Assembly: GCA_900471605.1 (NCBI GenBank)
Contig: UCEY01000016.1
Span: forward strand, 1 to 64,000
Reading direction: 5' to 3'
DNA length: 64,000 nucleotides
Source: Hyphomicrobiales bacterium
Lineage (GTDB): Bacteria; Pseudomonadota; Alphaproteobacteria; Rhizobiales; Rhizobiaceae
Shown: positions 32,734 through 42,484 of the stretch, piece after piece
How positions within the stretch are numbered: position 1 is the stretch's first letter
Layout: every line of letters starts with the position of its first letter
Notes under the pieces: generated by a model
Database searches by the model: none
Told to the model about the DNA's origin: nothing
Seen by the model: the letters and a program-made list of their open reading frames with translations, nothing else
Program-made: the position numbers and the translations under genes

Positions 32734-33600
32734 TTATGCGCCGATCAGCTTGGCCCCGGCGCGGGAAATCCACGAGCCGCGATTCTCGCGGGGCTCGACG
32801 CCATTGCCCTTCAGCAGCTTGAAGGAATCGGCATACCACTGGCTGTCGGGATAGTTGCGCCCGAGGACGGCGGCAGCGGTCTGCGCCTCTTCCGTGATGC
32901 CCATCGCATAATAGGCCTCGGTCAGACGTGCCAGCGCCTCTTCCACCTGGTTGGTGTTCGGGAACTGCTCGACGACGTTGCGGAAGCGCTGGATCGCGGC
33001 AAGATATTCCTTGCGCTCCAGGTAGTAGCGGCCGATCTGCATTTCCTTGCCAGCCAGCTGGTCGCGCGCGAAGCGGATCTTCGCCTGTGCGTCCTCGACA
33101 TATTCCGAGCTCGGATAGTTGGTCACGACCTTGTTCATCGCGTCGATGGTGCGCACCGCGGCGCGCTGATCCTGGGTCACGTCGGCGATCTGCTTGGAGT
33201 AGGCGAGGCCGACGAGATACTGGACATAGGCCGAATCCTGCGATTGCGGATACTGGCTCATGTAGCGGTTGCCGGTGGCGACCGCCTCGTCGTTGCGGCC
33301 GAGCCGGTACTTGGTGAAAGTGCTCATCACGAGCGCCTTGCGGCCCCATTCGGTAAACGGGTTCTGGCGGTCGATCGCGTCGAACTTGCGGCCCGCTTCG
33401 GCAAGGTTGCCGGCCTTCATGTTGGCGAGACCCTGGTTGTAGAGCGTCTCCGGCGCATCCGTTTCGAGACCGAGCTTGGTGATGTCGATATCGGGATCCG
33501 ACTGGCAGGCGGTCATGCCAAAGCCGGCGCCGGCCAGCACCAGCGACACAAGCGCTACTCTTGCCGTCTTACGCATTCCAACAGACCTTACATGGTTCAT
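32734..33600 (-). CDS. bamD: outer-membrane protein assembly factor BamD (ComL)
   Basis: A 288-aa TPR lipoprotein of the BAM complex, at the periplasmic face of the outer membrane. Two starts are possible: ATG at 33600 (with AGGA 8 bases upstream) and ATG at 33576 (MRKTARVALVSL). The lipobox GMTAC sets the mature lipidated Cys. Five TPR-like repeats follow (ETLYNQGLANMKAGNLAEA, SAYVQYLVGLAYSK, YYLERKEYLAAIQRF and others). It is followed by recN and preceded by the lpxC terminator, so it has its own promoter in the 215-bp gap. Confidence 0.94.
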   Translation of the reverse strand: MNHVRSVGMRKTARVALVSLVLAGAGFGMTACQSDPDIDITKLGLETDAPETLYNQGLANMKAGNLAEAGRKFDAIDRQNPFTEWGRKALVMSTFTKYRLGRNDEAVATGNRYMSQYPQSQDSAYVQYLVGLAYSKQIADVTQDQRAAVRTIDAMNKVVTNYPSSEYVEDAQAKIRFARDQLAGKEMQIGRYYLERKEYLAAIQRFRNVVEQFPNTNQVEEALARLTEAYYAMGITEEAQTAAAVLGRNYPDSQWYADSFKLLKGNGVEPRENRGSWISRAGAKLIGA

Positions 33601-33762
33601 TCGACAATTCCTGATCGTCCCGCGCCTGAGAAGCCCGCTGCCCAAGCAGGCCGTTCTAGCCATAAAAGCAAAGGGAGAGCAACGCAATGCTGCGGCATTA
33701 ATGCATTTTTGTGGCACGCCGCCGCAATAGGGCAATTCAAGGTTAAATCGAAACATGTCTCC

Positions 33763-33794
33763 AAAAGAAAAAGGCCGCTTCCAAGGAAGCGGCC
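33763..33794 (-). terminator. rho-independent terminator of lpxC
   Basis: Read on the minus strand, GGCCGCTTCC and GGAAGCGGCC form a perfect 10-bp stem with a 2-base gap, followed by TTTTTCTTTT. It starts 22 bp after the lpxC stop and is a textbook terminator. Confidence 0.9.
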
Positions 33795-33815
33795 GAGTCG
33801 ACTGGATCAACTGTC

Positions 33816-34772
33816 TCAGGCAAACCAGGACGTCAGTTCCGGCACGTTGACCGGCACGAACTCCCGTGCACGCACCCGCGCTGCCCGCGACGAGGGAGCC
33901 TCGACGACTTCATAAGCCGTCGGGTCGCTCATCAGCGCCTTCAGCGCATTGGCATTCATCTTGTGGCCGCCGCGATAGGACCGGTAGCAGCCGATGAACT
34001 GGGCACCGGCAAGCGCCAGGTCGCCGACAGCATCAAGCGTCTTGTGGCGGACGAACTCATCCTTGTAGCGAAGGCCCTCGACATTGACGATCGTGTCGTC
34101 GTCGGAGATGACCACCGAGTTTTCGAGCGAGGAGCCGAGCGCGAAGCCGGCTGCCCAGAGACGTTCCACGTCGCGCATGAAACCGAAGGTCCGGGCGCGG
34201 GAAAGTTCCTGCTTGAAGGTTTCGGGGGTCAGGTCGCCCTTCCAGCTCTGGCGGCCGATCAGCGGCGAAGAGAAATCGATTTCCACCTCGAAACGCGTGC
34301 CGTCATAGGGCCGGAATTCCGACCAGGAAGCACCGGCATCGATACGGACCGGCTTCAGGACGCGGATGTAGCGACGCTTGATGCCGAGATTGACGATGCC
34401 GACCTGCTCGATCGCCTCGATGAACGGATAGGAGCTGCCGTCCATGATCGGCATCTCGCCGCTGTCGACTTCGACCATGACGTTATCGACGCCGAGCGCG
34501 TAAAGCGCGGCCATCACATGTTCGATGGTCGCGACGGAACGGGAAAGCGAGGTGCCGAGAACGGTGCAGAGATCGGTATTGCCGACCTGGGAGGAAACGG
34601 CGCGGTATTCGACCGAACTGCCGTCTTCCAGAAGACGCGTGAAGATCACGCCGGTACCAGCTTCGGCAGGCTGAAAAGTGAGGCTGACGGGGGCTCCCGA
34701 ATGAACACCAATTCCCCTCAGGGTTACCGGGGAAGCGATGGTGGTCTGGAAACCGAACAGTCCGATGGTCAT
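33816..34772 (-). CDS. lpxC: UDP-3-O-acyl-N-acetylglucosamine deacetylase
   Basis: A 318-aa zinc enzyme that carries out the committed step of lipid A synthesis. The start is the ATG at 34772 (MTIGLFGFQTT) rather than a TTG 37 codons upstream. Zinc ligands: His85 in TIEHVMAAL, and His and Asp in the later RHKTLDAVGD segment (about residue 243-252); the C-terminal GGHKMN His is the catalytic base region. It follows ftsZ, from which a stem-loop separates it, and has its own terminator downstream. The link between lipid A and division genes in one block is standard in Proteobacteria. Confidence 0.96.
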   Translation of the reverse strand: MTIGLFGFQTTIASPVTLRGIGVHSGAPVSLTFQPAEAGTGVIFTRLLEDGSSVEYRAVSSQVGNTDLCTVLGTSLSRSVATIEHVMAALYALGVDNVMVEVDSGEMPIMDGSSYPFIEAIEQVGIVNLGIKRRYIRVLKPVRIDAGASWSEFRPYDGTRFEVEIDFSSPLIGRQSWKGDLTPETFKQELSRARTFGFMRDVERLWAAGFALGSSLENSVVISDDDTIVNVEGLRYKDEFVRHKTLDAVGDLALAGAQFIGCYRSYRGGHKMNANALKALMSDPTAYEVVEAPSSRAARVRAREFVPVNVPELTSWFA

Positions 34773-34974
34773 TCCTGCTGCCTTCTTTTCGCCGGATCCG
34801 TAAAGAAAATGGATCCGAAATTCTTTCTCGCCATCCGGACCGATCGCCTGAATCGGTCGATCTCTGTTGGCGTCCCTTAGCATCCTTCATACGCAGCCGT
34901 TTGGCACAATCCAAATCACTGTTCATTTCGGATTGTTACGTTGTTAACTCTGCGTCTTGATTGACAAAACGCGC

Positions 34975-35003
34975 GAAGGCCCGGATGCGTGATCCGGGCC
35001 TTC
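34975..35003 (-). terminator. stem-loop after ftsZ, probable terminator
   Basis: GAAGGCCCGGAT pairs perfectly with ATCCGGGCCTTC (12-bp stem, loop GCGTG), starting 37 bp beyond the ftsZ stop. On the minus strand a GCGCGTTTT sequence follows, a modest T-run. It should end or attenuate division-operon transcription before lpxC. Confidence 0.75.
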
Positions 35004-35039
35004 TTCACATTTCGTGACCGTCTTTAATTCAAGTCGAAA

Positions 35040-36836
35040 TCAGTTCGATTGACGGCGCAGGAAGGCCGGGATTTCGAGCTGGTCTTCCTCGTGATGGGCC
35101 TGCGGAACCGCACGTCCATGATCGTCGAGATTGCCGCGGCGCGGTGCATAGAGGCTCGCTTCCGCCGAAAGCGGACGACGCTGCTGCGGGGCCGGAGCGG
35201 GTACTGCCGGCTCGACGTGAGCAGGCTCTTCCTCTTCGCGGCGGCCGAGCGAATTGGTGATCCGCTTCAGGAGGCCCATCGGACCGCGCTCTTCCTGCAC
35301 GTGGCTCACCGGCTGGGCGCGATGATCCATCTCGGCCTTCACGACCGGCGGGAAATCCTCGACCTTCGGCATGCGAACCGGCTCGACCACCTGCGACATC
35401 GAAGGCGCGACCGGCTCGCGATAGACCGGCTGTGCCGGACGCGGCGCCGGCTGGCTCATCATCGGCGCAGGCTGCGGCTGCAGGTGATGCTGAACCGGAG
35501 CCGGCTGCGGAGCCGGAGCCGGACGGCTCATGACGGGTGCCGGAGCTTCGACCGGAGCAGCACCGAAGATGCGGCTCTGCGGACGGAACTCTTCCTGCTG
35601 CTGCATGACCGGCTGCTGGACGACCGGCTGGGGTGCCGGAGCCGCATACTGCTGCTGCGGTTCGGCGATTGCGAGCTCGCGTTCCATCTCCGCTTCCGCC
35701 ATGCGGATCGTCTCGGCGATCGGATCGACGACCGGCTTCGGAGCCGGGGCTGCCTGCATGACCGGAGCCGGCTGGACGGCAACCGGGGCCGGAGCGATCG
35801 CCGCCGACGGACGGATGATCGGCTTTGCGGCAGCGCGCATTTCAGCGGCACGAATGTCGACGGCGCCGGCGGCACGATCGATGCCGGTTGCGACGACCGA
35901 CACGCGGATCAGGCCTTCGAGCGCTTCGTCGAAGGTCGCGCCAAGGATGATGTTGGCGTCCGGATCGACTTCCTCGCGGATGCGGGTCGCGGCTTCGTCG
36001 ACTTCGAACAGCGTCAGGTCGCGGCCACCGGTGATCGAGATCAGGAGGCCCTGGGCGCCCTTCATCGAGGTTTCGTCGAGCAGCGGGTTGGCGATCGCGG
36101 CTTCGGCGGCCTGCATGGCGCGGCCCGGGCCGGATGCTTCGCCGGTACCCATCATCGCGCGGCCCATTTCGCGCATCACCGAGCGGACGTCGGCGAAGTC
36201 GAGGTTGATCAGGCCTTCCTTGACCATGAGGTCGGTGATGCAGGCGACGCCCGAATAGAGAACCTGGTCGGCCATCGCAAACGCGTCGGCGAAGGTGGTC
36301 TTGTCGTTGGCGATGCGGAACAGGTTCTGGTTCGGGATGACGATCAGCGTGTCGACCGACTTCTGCAGTTCCTGGATGCCCGATTCGGCAAGGCGCATGC
36401 GGCGCTGGCCTTCGAAGTGGAACGGCTTGGTGACGACGCCGACGGTCAGGATGCCCTTGGAGCGGGCGGCCTGCGCGACGACAGGGGCAGCGCCCGTGCC
36501 GGTGCCGCCGCCCATGCCAGCGGTGACGAAGCACATATGCGTGCCGTGCAGGTGATCGACGATTTCGTCGAGGCATTCTTCCGCGGCGGCACGGCCGACT
36601 TCCGGCTGCGAACCGGCGCCGAGACCTTCGGTGACCCGGGCACCCATCTGGATGATGCGTTCGGCCTTGGTCATGGTCAGCGCCTGGGCATCGGTATTGG
36701 CGACGACGAAGTCGACGCCTTCGAGGCCTGCGGTGATCATGTTGTTGACGGCGTTACCGCCGCCGCCACCGACGCCGAACACGGTAATCCGCGGCTTCAA
36801 TTCGGTGATATCAGGCTTCTGCAGCTTGATGGTCAT
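35040..36836 (-). CDS. ftsZ: cell division protein FtsZ (long rhizobial type)
   Basis: A 598-aa tubulin-like GTPase that forms the Z ring. The start is ATG 36836 (MTIKLQKPD) with AAGGAAC about 10 bases upstream. The nucleotide-binding [10 protein letters not shown] (21-30) and tubulin signature GGGTGTGA (109-116) are intact; the T7 catalytic loop [11 protein letters not shown] is near residue 206. The globular core ends near 320. The intrinsically disordered linker (about 320-580) is unusually long and rich in Pro, Ala, Gln; the conserved C-terminal peptide for FtsA binding is [12 protein letters not shown] at the end. It follows ftsA (90-bp gap). Confidence 0.97.
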   Translation of the reverse strand: MTIKLQKPDITELKPRITVFGVGGGGGNAVNNMITAGLEGVDFVVANTDAQALTMTKAERIIQMGARVTEGLGAGSQPEVGRAAAEECLDEIVDHLHGTHMCFVTAGMGGGTGTGAAPVVAQAARSKGILTVGVVTKPFHFEGQRRMRLAESGIQELQKSVDTLIVIPNQNLFRIANDKTTFADAFAMADQVLYSGVACITDLMVKEGLINLDFADVRSVMREMGRAMMGTGEASGPGRAMQAAEAAIANPLLDETSMKGAQGLLISITGGRDLTLFEVDEAATRIREEVDPDANIILGATFDEALEGLIRVSVVATGIDRAAGAVDIRAAEMRAAAKPIIRPSAAIAPAPVAVQPAPVMQAAPAPKPVVDPIAETIRMAEAEMERELAIAEPQQQYAAPAPQPVVQQPVMQQQEEFRPQSRIFGAAPVEAPAPVMSRPAPAPQPAPVQHHLQPQPAPMMSQPAPRPAQPVYREPVAPSMSQVVEPVRMPKVEDFPPVVKAEMDHRAQPVSHVQEERGPMGLLKRITNSLGRREEEEPAHVEPAVPAPAPQQRRPLSAEASLYAPRRGNLDDHGRAVPQAHHEEDQLEIPAFLRRQSN

Positions 36837-36926
36837 TGCACCAGTTCCTTCTTTTGCTGGCCGTATCGCCGCCGGCCAATTCATTGCAACTCTTCTCCGA
36901 TGCGCGCGGGCTGAACGCCCCTCGCA

Positions 36927-38258
36927 TCAAAAACTTTCCTTCAGCCACTGCCCGACGCGGGCCAGCCGGCCATTGCCGCTTCCCAGCGAGGCCATCAGGC
37001 CGCTCTGCGAGGCGTGTGTTTCGAGATCCGCGACCTGCGGATAGATCATCAGGCCGACCGCCGTCGAAAACGCCGGTCCCTTGGCTGCCGTCGGCAGGCC
37101 GGAGACGCCCATCGGGCGGCCGATCCGGACGTTGCGCGCCAGGATGCGGCGCGCCGTTTCCGAAAGACCGGTGAGCTGGCTGGCGCCACCGGTCAGCACG
37201 ACGCGCTTACCCACGATCGGGCTGAAGCCCGATTTCTGGATGCGGTCGCGAATGAGTTCGAGCGTTTCTTCGATGCGGGCCTGCACGATGCGGGTGACCA
37301 GCGAACGCGGCACCTGGGTCGGCTGGTCGCGGTCGTCCTCGCCGATCGGCGGAACGGAGATCACGTCGCGCTCGTCGGCACCGTTGGCAAGCGCCGAACC
37401 GTGCACGACCTTCATGCGCTCGGCATCCTCGATACGGGTCGAAAGGCCGCGCGCGAGGTCGGTCGTCACATGATGGCCGCCAAGGCTGATCGCGTCGGTA
37501 TGGACGAGCTTGCCTTCGGCAAAGACCGAGATCGTCGTCGTGCCGCCGCCCATATCGATCGCAGCACAGCCCAGTTCGACCTCGTCGTCGACGAGGGCTG
37601 CAAGGCCGCTGGCATAGGGGGTCGCCACCATGCCCTCGACGGAGAGGTGCGCACGGTTGACGCAGAGTTCGAGGTTCTTCAGGGTCGCGCGCTCGGCGGC
37701 CACCACATGCATGTCAACGCCCAGAGCATCGCCGAACATCGCCAGCGGGTCGCGGATGCCGCGCTCGCCGTCGAGCGAGAAGCCGGTCGGAAGCGAATGC
37801 AAGATAGCGCGATCCTGGCGCAGCGACTGCTGGCTTGCCGCGACGAGCACCTTCTTGAGATCCGCCTCTTCCACTTCCTGGCCACCGAGATCGATCGTCG
37901 CGGTATAGACGTCGCTGGTGATACGGCCGGCGGAAACATTGACGATCAGGCTGTCGACGGTAAGCCCTGCCATACGCTCTGCAGCATCGACCGCCAGGCG
38001 AACGACGCTTTCGGCGGCATCGAGGTCTGCGATCACGCCGGACTTCACGCCGCGCGAACGCTGATGGCCGATGCCGATGATCTCGATATTGTGGGTACGG
38101 CCAGGCAGAACCTGGCTTTCCTGGCGCGGCGTCAGCCGGGCGATCATGCAGACCACCTTGGTGGAGCCGATATCCAGCACCGAGACGACGTGGCTGCGCT
38201 TGGATGACAGAGGCTTCATGCGGGGCAGGCCGAAATGAGAGGAACCGAATACGCTCAA
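36927..38258 (-). CDS. ftsA: cell division protein FtsA
   Basis: A 443-aa actin-like ATPase that anchors FtsZ to the membrane. Phosphate-binding motifs: VVSVLDIGSTKVVCMIARL near residue 28 and GCAAIDMGGGTTTISVFAEG near 230; the adenosine motif VVLTGGASQLTGL near 355. The 1C domain (about 95-180) for divisome recruitment is present. The C-terminus is an amphipathic membrane-targeting helix (RLARVGQWLKESF). Its ATG overlaps the ftsQ stop by 4 bp. Confidence 0.96.
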   Translation of the reverse strand: MSVFGSSHFGLPRMKPLSSKRSHVVSVLDIGSTKVVCMIARLTPRQESQVLPGRTHNIEIIGIGHQRSRGVKSGVIADLDAAESVVRLAVDAAERMAGLTVDSLIVNVSAGRITSDVYTATIDLGGQEVEEADLKKVLVAASQQSLRQDRAILHSLPTGFSLDGERGIRDPLAMFGDALGVDMHVVAAERATLKNLELCVNRAHLSVEGMVATPYASGLAALVDDEVELGCAAIDMGGGTTTISVFAEGKLVHTDAISLGGHHVTTDLARGLSTRIEDAERMKVVHGSALANGADERDVISVPPIGEDDRDQPTQVPRSLVTRIVQARIEETLELIRDRIQKSGFSPIVGKRVVLTGGASQLTGLSETARRILARNVRIGRPMGVSGLPTAAKGPAFSTAVGLMIYPQVADLETHASQSGLMASLGSGNGRLARVGQWLKESF

Positions 38259-39187
38259 GACTGCTCTCCCAGTTTCTTCAGGGCCTTTGTCCGCGCATCG
38301 AGCGCGTCCTTGCGGCGATCGATCGCACCGGGGGTCAGCTGAATGGTGGTGCGGTCCTCAAGCCGCAGGTCAACGGCTGCGACATCCCGCTCCAGCAAGC
38401 CCTGATCCTTTTCAAGCTTTGCAAGCACGGTGAGCGCCTTGGCGACATTGTCTTCCGGCAGCTTCAGGACGATCCCGTTGTCGAGATGCAGATCCCAGCG
38501 ACGGCCGGCGATGCGCACATAAGCCTTCACGCGATTCTTCAGTTCGGGCCAGCCGGACATCGCGCCGTCAAACGAGGCGGCAGCCGTCTCGGCATCGCGG
38601 CCGACGAAGAGTGGCAGCGAGGCGAACTTGTTGTCGCGCAGCGGCGCGATCACGCTGCCGTTCTTTTCGATCAGCGAAAGCTCGGAACCGTGCTGCCAGA
38701 TGCCGAAAGCCTGACGCTCCTTCAGCATCACCTCGATCGTCCTCGGGTAGATCTTGCGGACTTCGGCATACTGGACCCAGGGAAGCGCCGAGAGCTTGCG
38801 GCGGGCCGAATCGATATCGAGGGCGACGAGCGAGGTCGTGCCGTCGAGGCCGAGGAGCTGCAGAATATCGATCTCGGAGGTCTGATCATTGCCCGAAACG
38901 CGCACGTCCTCGATCGCAAAGCCGACTGCCGCCGTGGTCGCCTGGGCGACGACCTGGCCGTGGCCGCCGAGCGACATGCCATAGAGACCGACTGCGGCGA
39001 AGAAGCCGGCGGCGGAAACCGTTCCGGTATGGGCCGGGATATGGATGCGGCCGGTGGCGAGGCTGACGCAGAAGCGGAACACCCGGCGAAGCGGGCGCGG
39101 AAGCACCCGGCGCTCTTCGACACCGAGATAATGAGCCTGAGAACGGCCACGCGGTCCACCCGCCTTTTTGCCGATCAACGCAAACAC
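38255..39187 (-). CDS. ftsQ: cell division protein FtsQ
   Basis: A 310-aa bitopic divisome protein. I place the start at GTG 39187 (FALIGKK follows): GGAGGA lies 7 bases upstream, and it overlaps the end of ddl by 13 bp. A TTG at 39208 is an alternative. A basic cytoplasmic tail (about 1-65) precedes one transmembrane helix (about 66-90), the POTRA domain begins at [20 protein letters not shown] (about 100), and the beta domain follows. It links FtsL/FtsB to FtsA. Part of the tightly overlapping ddl-ftsQ-ftsA block. Confidence 0.94.
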   Translation of the reverse strand: MFALIGKKAGGPRGRSQAHYLGVEERRVLPRPLRRVFRFCVSLATGRIHIPAHTGTVSAAGFFAAVGLYGMSLGGHGQVVAQATTAAVGFAIEDVRVSGNDQTSEIDILQLLGLDGTTSLVALDIDSARRKLSALPWVQYAEVRKIYPRTIEVMLKERQAFGIWQHGSELSLIEKNGSVIAPLRDNKFASLPLFVGRDAETAAASFDGAMSGWPELKNRVKAYVRIAGRRWDLHLDNGIVLKLPEDNVAKALTVLAKLEKDQGLLERDVAAVDLRLEDRTTIQLTPGAIDRRKDALDARTKALKKLGEQS

Positions 39188-40101
39188 GTAGCGTCCTCCA
39201 CCATCCAACGGACGAGTTCACCAAACGAGTGGCCGGCATGCGCGGCCATTTCGGGCACCAGCGATGTCGGGGTCATGCCCGGCTGCGTATTGATTTCCAG
39301 CCAGATAACCTCGCCGTTCTCGGAGAACCGGTCGTCGTAGCGAAAGTCGGAGCGACTGACGCCACGGCAGCCCATCGCCTGATGCGCCTTGAGCGCTAGT
39401 GTTTGAATCTTTTGGTAAACATTCGGTGAAATTTGCGCCGGAATGACGTGTTTCGAACCACCTTCCGCGTATTTCGCGTCGTAATCGTAAAAGGCGTGGC
39501 TGACCGGCACCACTTCGGTAACCCCAAGCGCCACATCGCCCATCACGCCACAGGTCAGTTCGCGGCCGTAGATATAACGCTCGACCAGAACGCGATCACC
39601 GTAGCGCCACTCGGACGAACCGATGATCTGCGGCGGATGCGACTGATTTTCCTGGACGATCACCACGCCGAAGGACGACCCCTCGCGCACAGGCTTCACC
39701 ACATAGGGCGGCTTGATCGGGTGAGTGTTGCCGATATCGAAGCGACTCATGGCCTTGGCTTCGGCGACCGGAATGCCGGACGCCTTGGCGACATGCTTGG
39801 CCTGATGCTTGTCCATCGCGAGCGCCGAGGCCAGCACGCCGGAATGGGTATAGGGGATTTCGAGATATTCGAGGATGCCCTGGATCGTCCCGTCCTCGCC
39901 GAAAGGTCCGTGCAAGGCATTGAAGGCAACGTCCGGCCGAAGCTCGGAGAGGACGGCGGCCACATCCCGGCCGACATCGACGCGGGTGACGCGATAGCCC
40001 TCACCTTCGAGAGCCTCCGCGCAGGCATTGCCGGAGGACAGGCTGACAGGCCGCTCGGAGGAAAACCCTCCCATCAAAACAGCCACGTGCTTGTCACTCA
40101 T
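39175..40101 (-). CDS. ddl: D-alanine--D-alanine ligase
   Basis: A 308-aa ATP-grasp enzyme that makes D-Ala-D-Ala for the peptidoglycan pentapeptide. ATG 40101 has GGGAG 6 bases upstream. Signatures: [14 protein letters not shown] (N-terminal), [27 protein letters not shown] near residue 73, and [11 protein letters not shown] with [11 protein letters not shown] near 265-280 for Mg-ATP binding. It heads the ddl-ftsQ-ftsA-ftsZ block on the far side of the aquaporin gene, so it needs a promoter in the 440-bp gap upstream, where a CtrA-like site is seen. Confidence 0.95.
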   Translation of the reverse strand: MSDKHVAVLMGGFSSERPVSLSSGNACAEALEGEGYRVTRVDVGRDVAAVLSELRPDVAFNALHGPFGEDGTIQGILEYLEIPYTHSGVLASALAMDKHQAKHVAKASGIPVAEAKAMSRFDIGNTHPIKPPYVVKPVREGSSFGVVIVQENQSHPPQIIGSSEWRYGDRVLVERYIYGRELTCGVMGDVALGVTEVVPVSHAFYDYDAKYAEGGSKHVIPAQISPNVYQKIQTLALKAHQAMGCRGVSRSDFRYDDRFSENGEVIWLEINTQPGMTPTSLVPEMAAHAGHSFGELVRWMVEDATCLR

Positions 40102-40214
40102 CAATCACTCCCGCCAAAAGGACTTCACTCTAAACTGCGGCGCTTGCGCCAACCTGTCTTCCCGGACGATTCCCGCCGGACGTTAGGCATGCCTGCATTA
40201 GTGCCTGAATATAG

Positions 40215-40230
40215 TTAACAAACCGTTTAC
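40215..40230. promoter_or_regulatory. CtrA-like site upstream of ddl-ftsQAZ
   Basis: TTAA-N7-TTTAC, one mismatch from the alphaproteobacterial CtrA consensus TTAA-N7-TTAAC, about 115 bp upstream of the ddl start. CtrA control of division genes is established in Caulobacter. The motif is short and could be chance. Confidence 0.25.
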
Positions 40231-40477
40231 CTTGATTAACCCAGGCAGCCAAAAGCATGAAAACAAAGGAAAAATCGACCGGCCAGATATTAACGCCGAG
40301 TTTGAGGCGACGTTCGGGATGGCGACAATGCAATGAGCGAGTCGGTCGAATCGACACACAATTCGCGAAGTTCGGCGCCGCGATCCTCGGGCCTTCCGAA
40401 TGATGCCGGGCACTATCTCAGCCCGTCCGATCCCGTACCCCATGGCACGCCCGCCTACCGGGAAGATCAGGGCAACA

Positions 40478-40520
40478 AAAAGCCCGCGAAGCAATCTGCT
40501 TCGCGGGCTTTTCTTAACTC
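40478..40520 (-). terminator. strong rho-independent terminator of aqpZ (bidirectional shape)
   Basis: AAAAGCCCGCGAAGCA pairs perfectly with TGCTTCGCGGGCTTTT around a 3-base loop. It starts 26 bp after the aqpZ stop and has a T-run on both strands, so it should work in either direction. Confidence 0.9.
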
Positions 40521-40545
40521 AGCGGAACGTTTCGTTTCGCCTATA

Positions 40546-41241
40546 TCAGGCCCGGCCTTCCGAATCGTCCACCAGCTTCCATGCCAGCGCACCGAGAACG
40601 GCGCCCACGATCGGAGCCACCCAGAAAAGCCAAAGCTGTGCAAGCGCCCAGTCCCCGACGATCAGCGCCACGCCGGTCGAACGGGCCGGATTGACCGAGG
40701 TATTGGTCACCGGGATCGAGATCAGGTGGATGAGCGTCAGTGCAAGGCCGATGGCGATCGGAGCAAACCCTGCCGGCGCCTTCGGTCCGGTCGCGCCGAG
40801 GATGATGAAGATGAAGAAACCGGTGAGAACCAGCTCGATCAGCAGCGCGGAGGTCAGCGCATAACCGCCGGGCGAATGTTCGCCATAACCGTTTGACGCA
40901 AAACCGCCGAGCTGGAAACCGGCCTTGCCGGAAGCGATGAGATAAAGAACCAGGGCCGCGACAATGGCCCCCACCACCTGGGCGATGACATAACCCAGGA
41001 GGCTCGATGCCGGGAACCTGCCCGCCACCGTCAGCCCCACAGAAACCGCCGGATTGAAGTGGCCACCGGAAATGCCGCCGACCGCGTAAGCCATGGTCAG
41101 CACCGTCAGGCCGAAGGCGAGCGCAACGCCGACGAAACCGATGCCGAGATCCGGGAATGCAGCGGCCAGAACCGCGCTGCCGCATCCGCCGAAGACAAGC
41201 CAGAAAGTGCCGAAAAATTCGGCCGCTAGTTTTTTGAACAT
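40546..41241 (-). CDS. aqpZ: aquaporin Z
   Basis: A 231-aa six-helix water channel. GGGGG lies 6-7 bases before the ATG at 41241 ([11 protein letters not shown]). Both pore NPA motifs are present, at residues 63-65 (GGHFNPAVS) and 184-186 (SVNPARSTG), and the Arg after the second NPA with the upstream His/Phe positions fits a water-selective aquaporin, not a glycerol facilitator. Its own terminator follows. It interrupts the division/cell-wall cluster between murB and ddl; there is no functional link in sequence, so it is probably a local insertion. Confidence 0.94.
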   Translation of the reverse strand: MFKKLAAEFFGTFWLVFGGCGSAVLAAAFPDLGIGFVGVALAFGLTVLTMAYAVGGISGGHFNPAVSVGLTVAGRFPASSLLGYVIAQVVGAIVAALVLYLIASGKAGFQLGGFASNGYGEHSPGGYALTSALLIELVLTGFFIFIILGATGPKAPAGFAPIAIGLALTLIHLISIPVTNTSVNPARSTGVALIVGDWALAQLWLFWVAPIVGAVLGALAWKLVDDSEGRA

Positions 41242-41506
41242 GTAATCCCCCTGATCGCGCCCCGGCACCCCGCCGGTCTCAGGCGCGACTCTCATTCAAG
41301 ACAGGGTCATTATGCAACAGATGCTCATGAATGCTCAATGAATGAGAAAACGCTGAAACAGCCGCATTCCGTCGAGACGGCGCACACCTGCAAACATGCC
41401 GAACAAACGCATGAGGGAATTGTCACAAGATTTTATTTTAAAAGCAATTTTTTGATTGCGAAGGTTCGCCGATGGCAAGGCTGTTCCCTCGCCATCGGCC
41501 AGTCCG

Positions 41507-42481
41507 TCAGTCGGTCGTCACGCCCTGGAACGGTCTTACCTCGCGGCCGGGCATGAAGATGCCGAGGCGCTTGATTTCCCATTCGAGCTTGATGCCGGAA
41601 TGTTCGAAGACCCGCTGGCGGATGGTCTCGCCGAGATATTCGAGGTCATAGCCGCTGGCATAGCCGATATTGATCATGAAATTGCAATGCAGCGACGACA
41701 TCTGCGCGCCGCCGCTGACCAGTCCGCGGCAGCCGGCCTCGTCGATCAGCTTCCAGGCGGAATGGCCTTCCGGGTTCTTGAAGGTCGAGCCGCCGGTCTT
41801 TTCCTTGATCGGCTGCACCGTCTCGCGATGCTGGCGCACCGCATCCATCTCGGCGCGGATCTTCGCCCGCTCCTCGGCATAACCTTCGAAGACCGCGTGG
41901 GTGAAGATCATCTCAGCCGGAACCGATGAATGGCGGTAGCTGTAGCCCATCTCGGCGCCTGAGAAGACATGGCTGACGCCCTTGCGGTCGATGGCGTGCA
42001 CTTCGACGACGCGTGCCGCCGTCTCGCCGCCATTGGCGCCCGCGTTCATGCGCAGAGCCCCGCCGATCGAGCCGGGAATGCCGTAGTAGAAGGCAAAACC
42101 GCCGATGCCGTTGTCCATCGCCATCGCGGCAATATGCTTGTCGGGGCAGATGGCGCCGGCCTTGATGCGGTTCTCGCCGACGAGGTCGACCCCGCCGAAC
42201 CCTTTGGCCGAGAGGCGCAGAACGACGCCTGGAATGCCGCCGTCGCGGACCAGCAGGTTGGAGCCGACGCCGACCACGGTCAGCGGCACCTCTTCCGGCA
42301 GGATCTGCAGGAAGGTCACCAGGTCGTCGACGTCATGGGGCTGGAACATCAGTTCGGCGAGACCGCCGGCCTGGAACCAGGTGACACGATCCATCGGCGC
42401 GTCCGGCGTCAGCCTGCCGCGCAATTTGTTGACGTCATCCCCCAACGACGCCAGAAGCTTTTCCCCGTTCACCTGTTTCAT
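41507..42481 (-). CDS. murB: UDP-N-acetylenolpyruvoylglucosamine reductase
   Basis: A 324-aa FAD/NADPH enzyme making UDP-MurNAc. FAD contacts: [22 protein letters not shown] near residue 70 and [22 protein letters not shown] near 128. Catalytic residues are in [10 protein letters not shown] (Arg), [20 protein letters not shown] (Ser proton donor, near 228) and the C-terminal LEWEIKRLG Glu. It is a type I MurB by length. It follows murC after a 3-bp gap. Confidence 0.95.
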   Translation of the reverse strand: MKQVNGEKLLASLGDDVNKLRGRLTPDAPMDRVTWFQAGGLAELMFQPHDVDDLVTFLQILPEEVPLTVVGVGSNLLVRDGGIPGVVLRLSAKGFGGVDLVGENRIKAGAICPDKHIAAMAMDNGIGGFAFYYGIPGSIGGALRMNAGANGGETAARVVEVHAIDRKGVSHVFSGAEMGYSYRHSSVPAEMIFTHAVFEGYAEERAKIRAEMDAVRQHRETVQPIKEKTGGSTFKNPEGHSAWKLIDEAGCRGLVSGGAQMSSLHCNFMINIGYASGYDLEYLGETIRQRVFEHSGIKLEWEIKRLGIFMPGREVRPFQGVTTD

Positions 42482-42484
42482 TTC

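Larger units (their letters stand above)
40102..40545. other. intergenic region upstream of ddl (444 bp)
   Basis: It holds the promoter of the ddl-ftsQ-ftsA-ftsZ block, a CtrA-like motif at 40215-40230 and the aqpZ terminator at 40478-40520. An open frame on the plus strand (from 40333) runs straight through the terminator and looks spurious. The AT-rich stretch 40200-40290 is the likeliest promoter. Confidence 0.45.

Noticed and set aside
40333-40896. 187-codon plus-strand frame upstream of and opposite aqpZ
   Set aside because: It runs through a strong terminator and then antisense to aqpZ.
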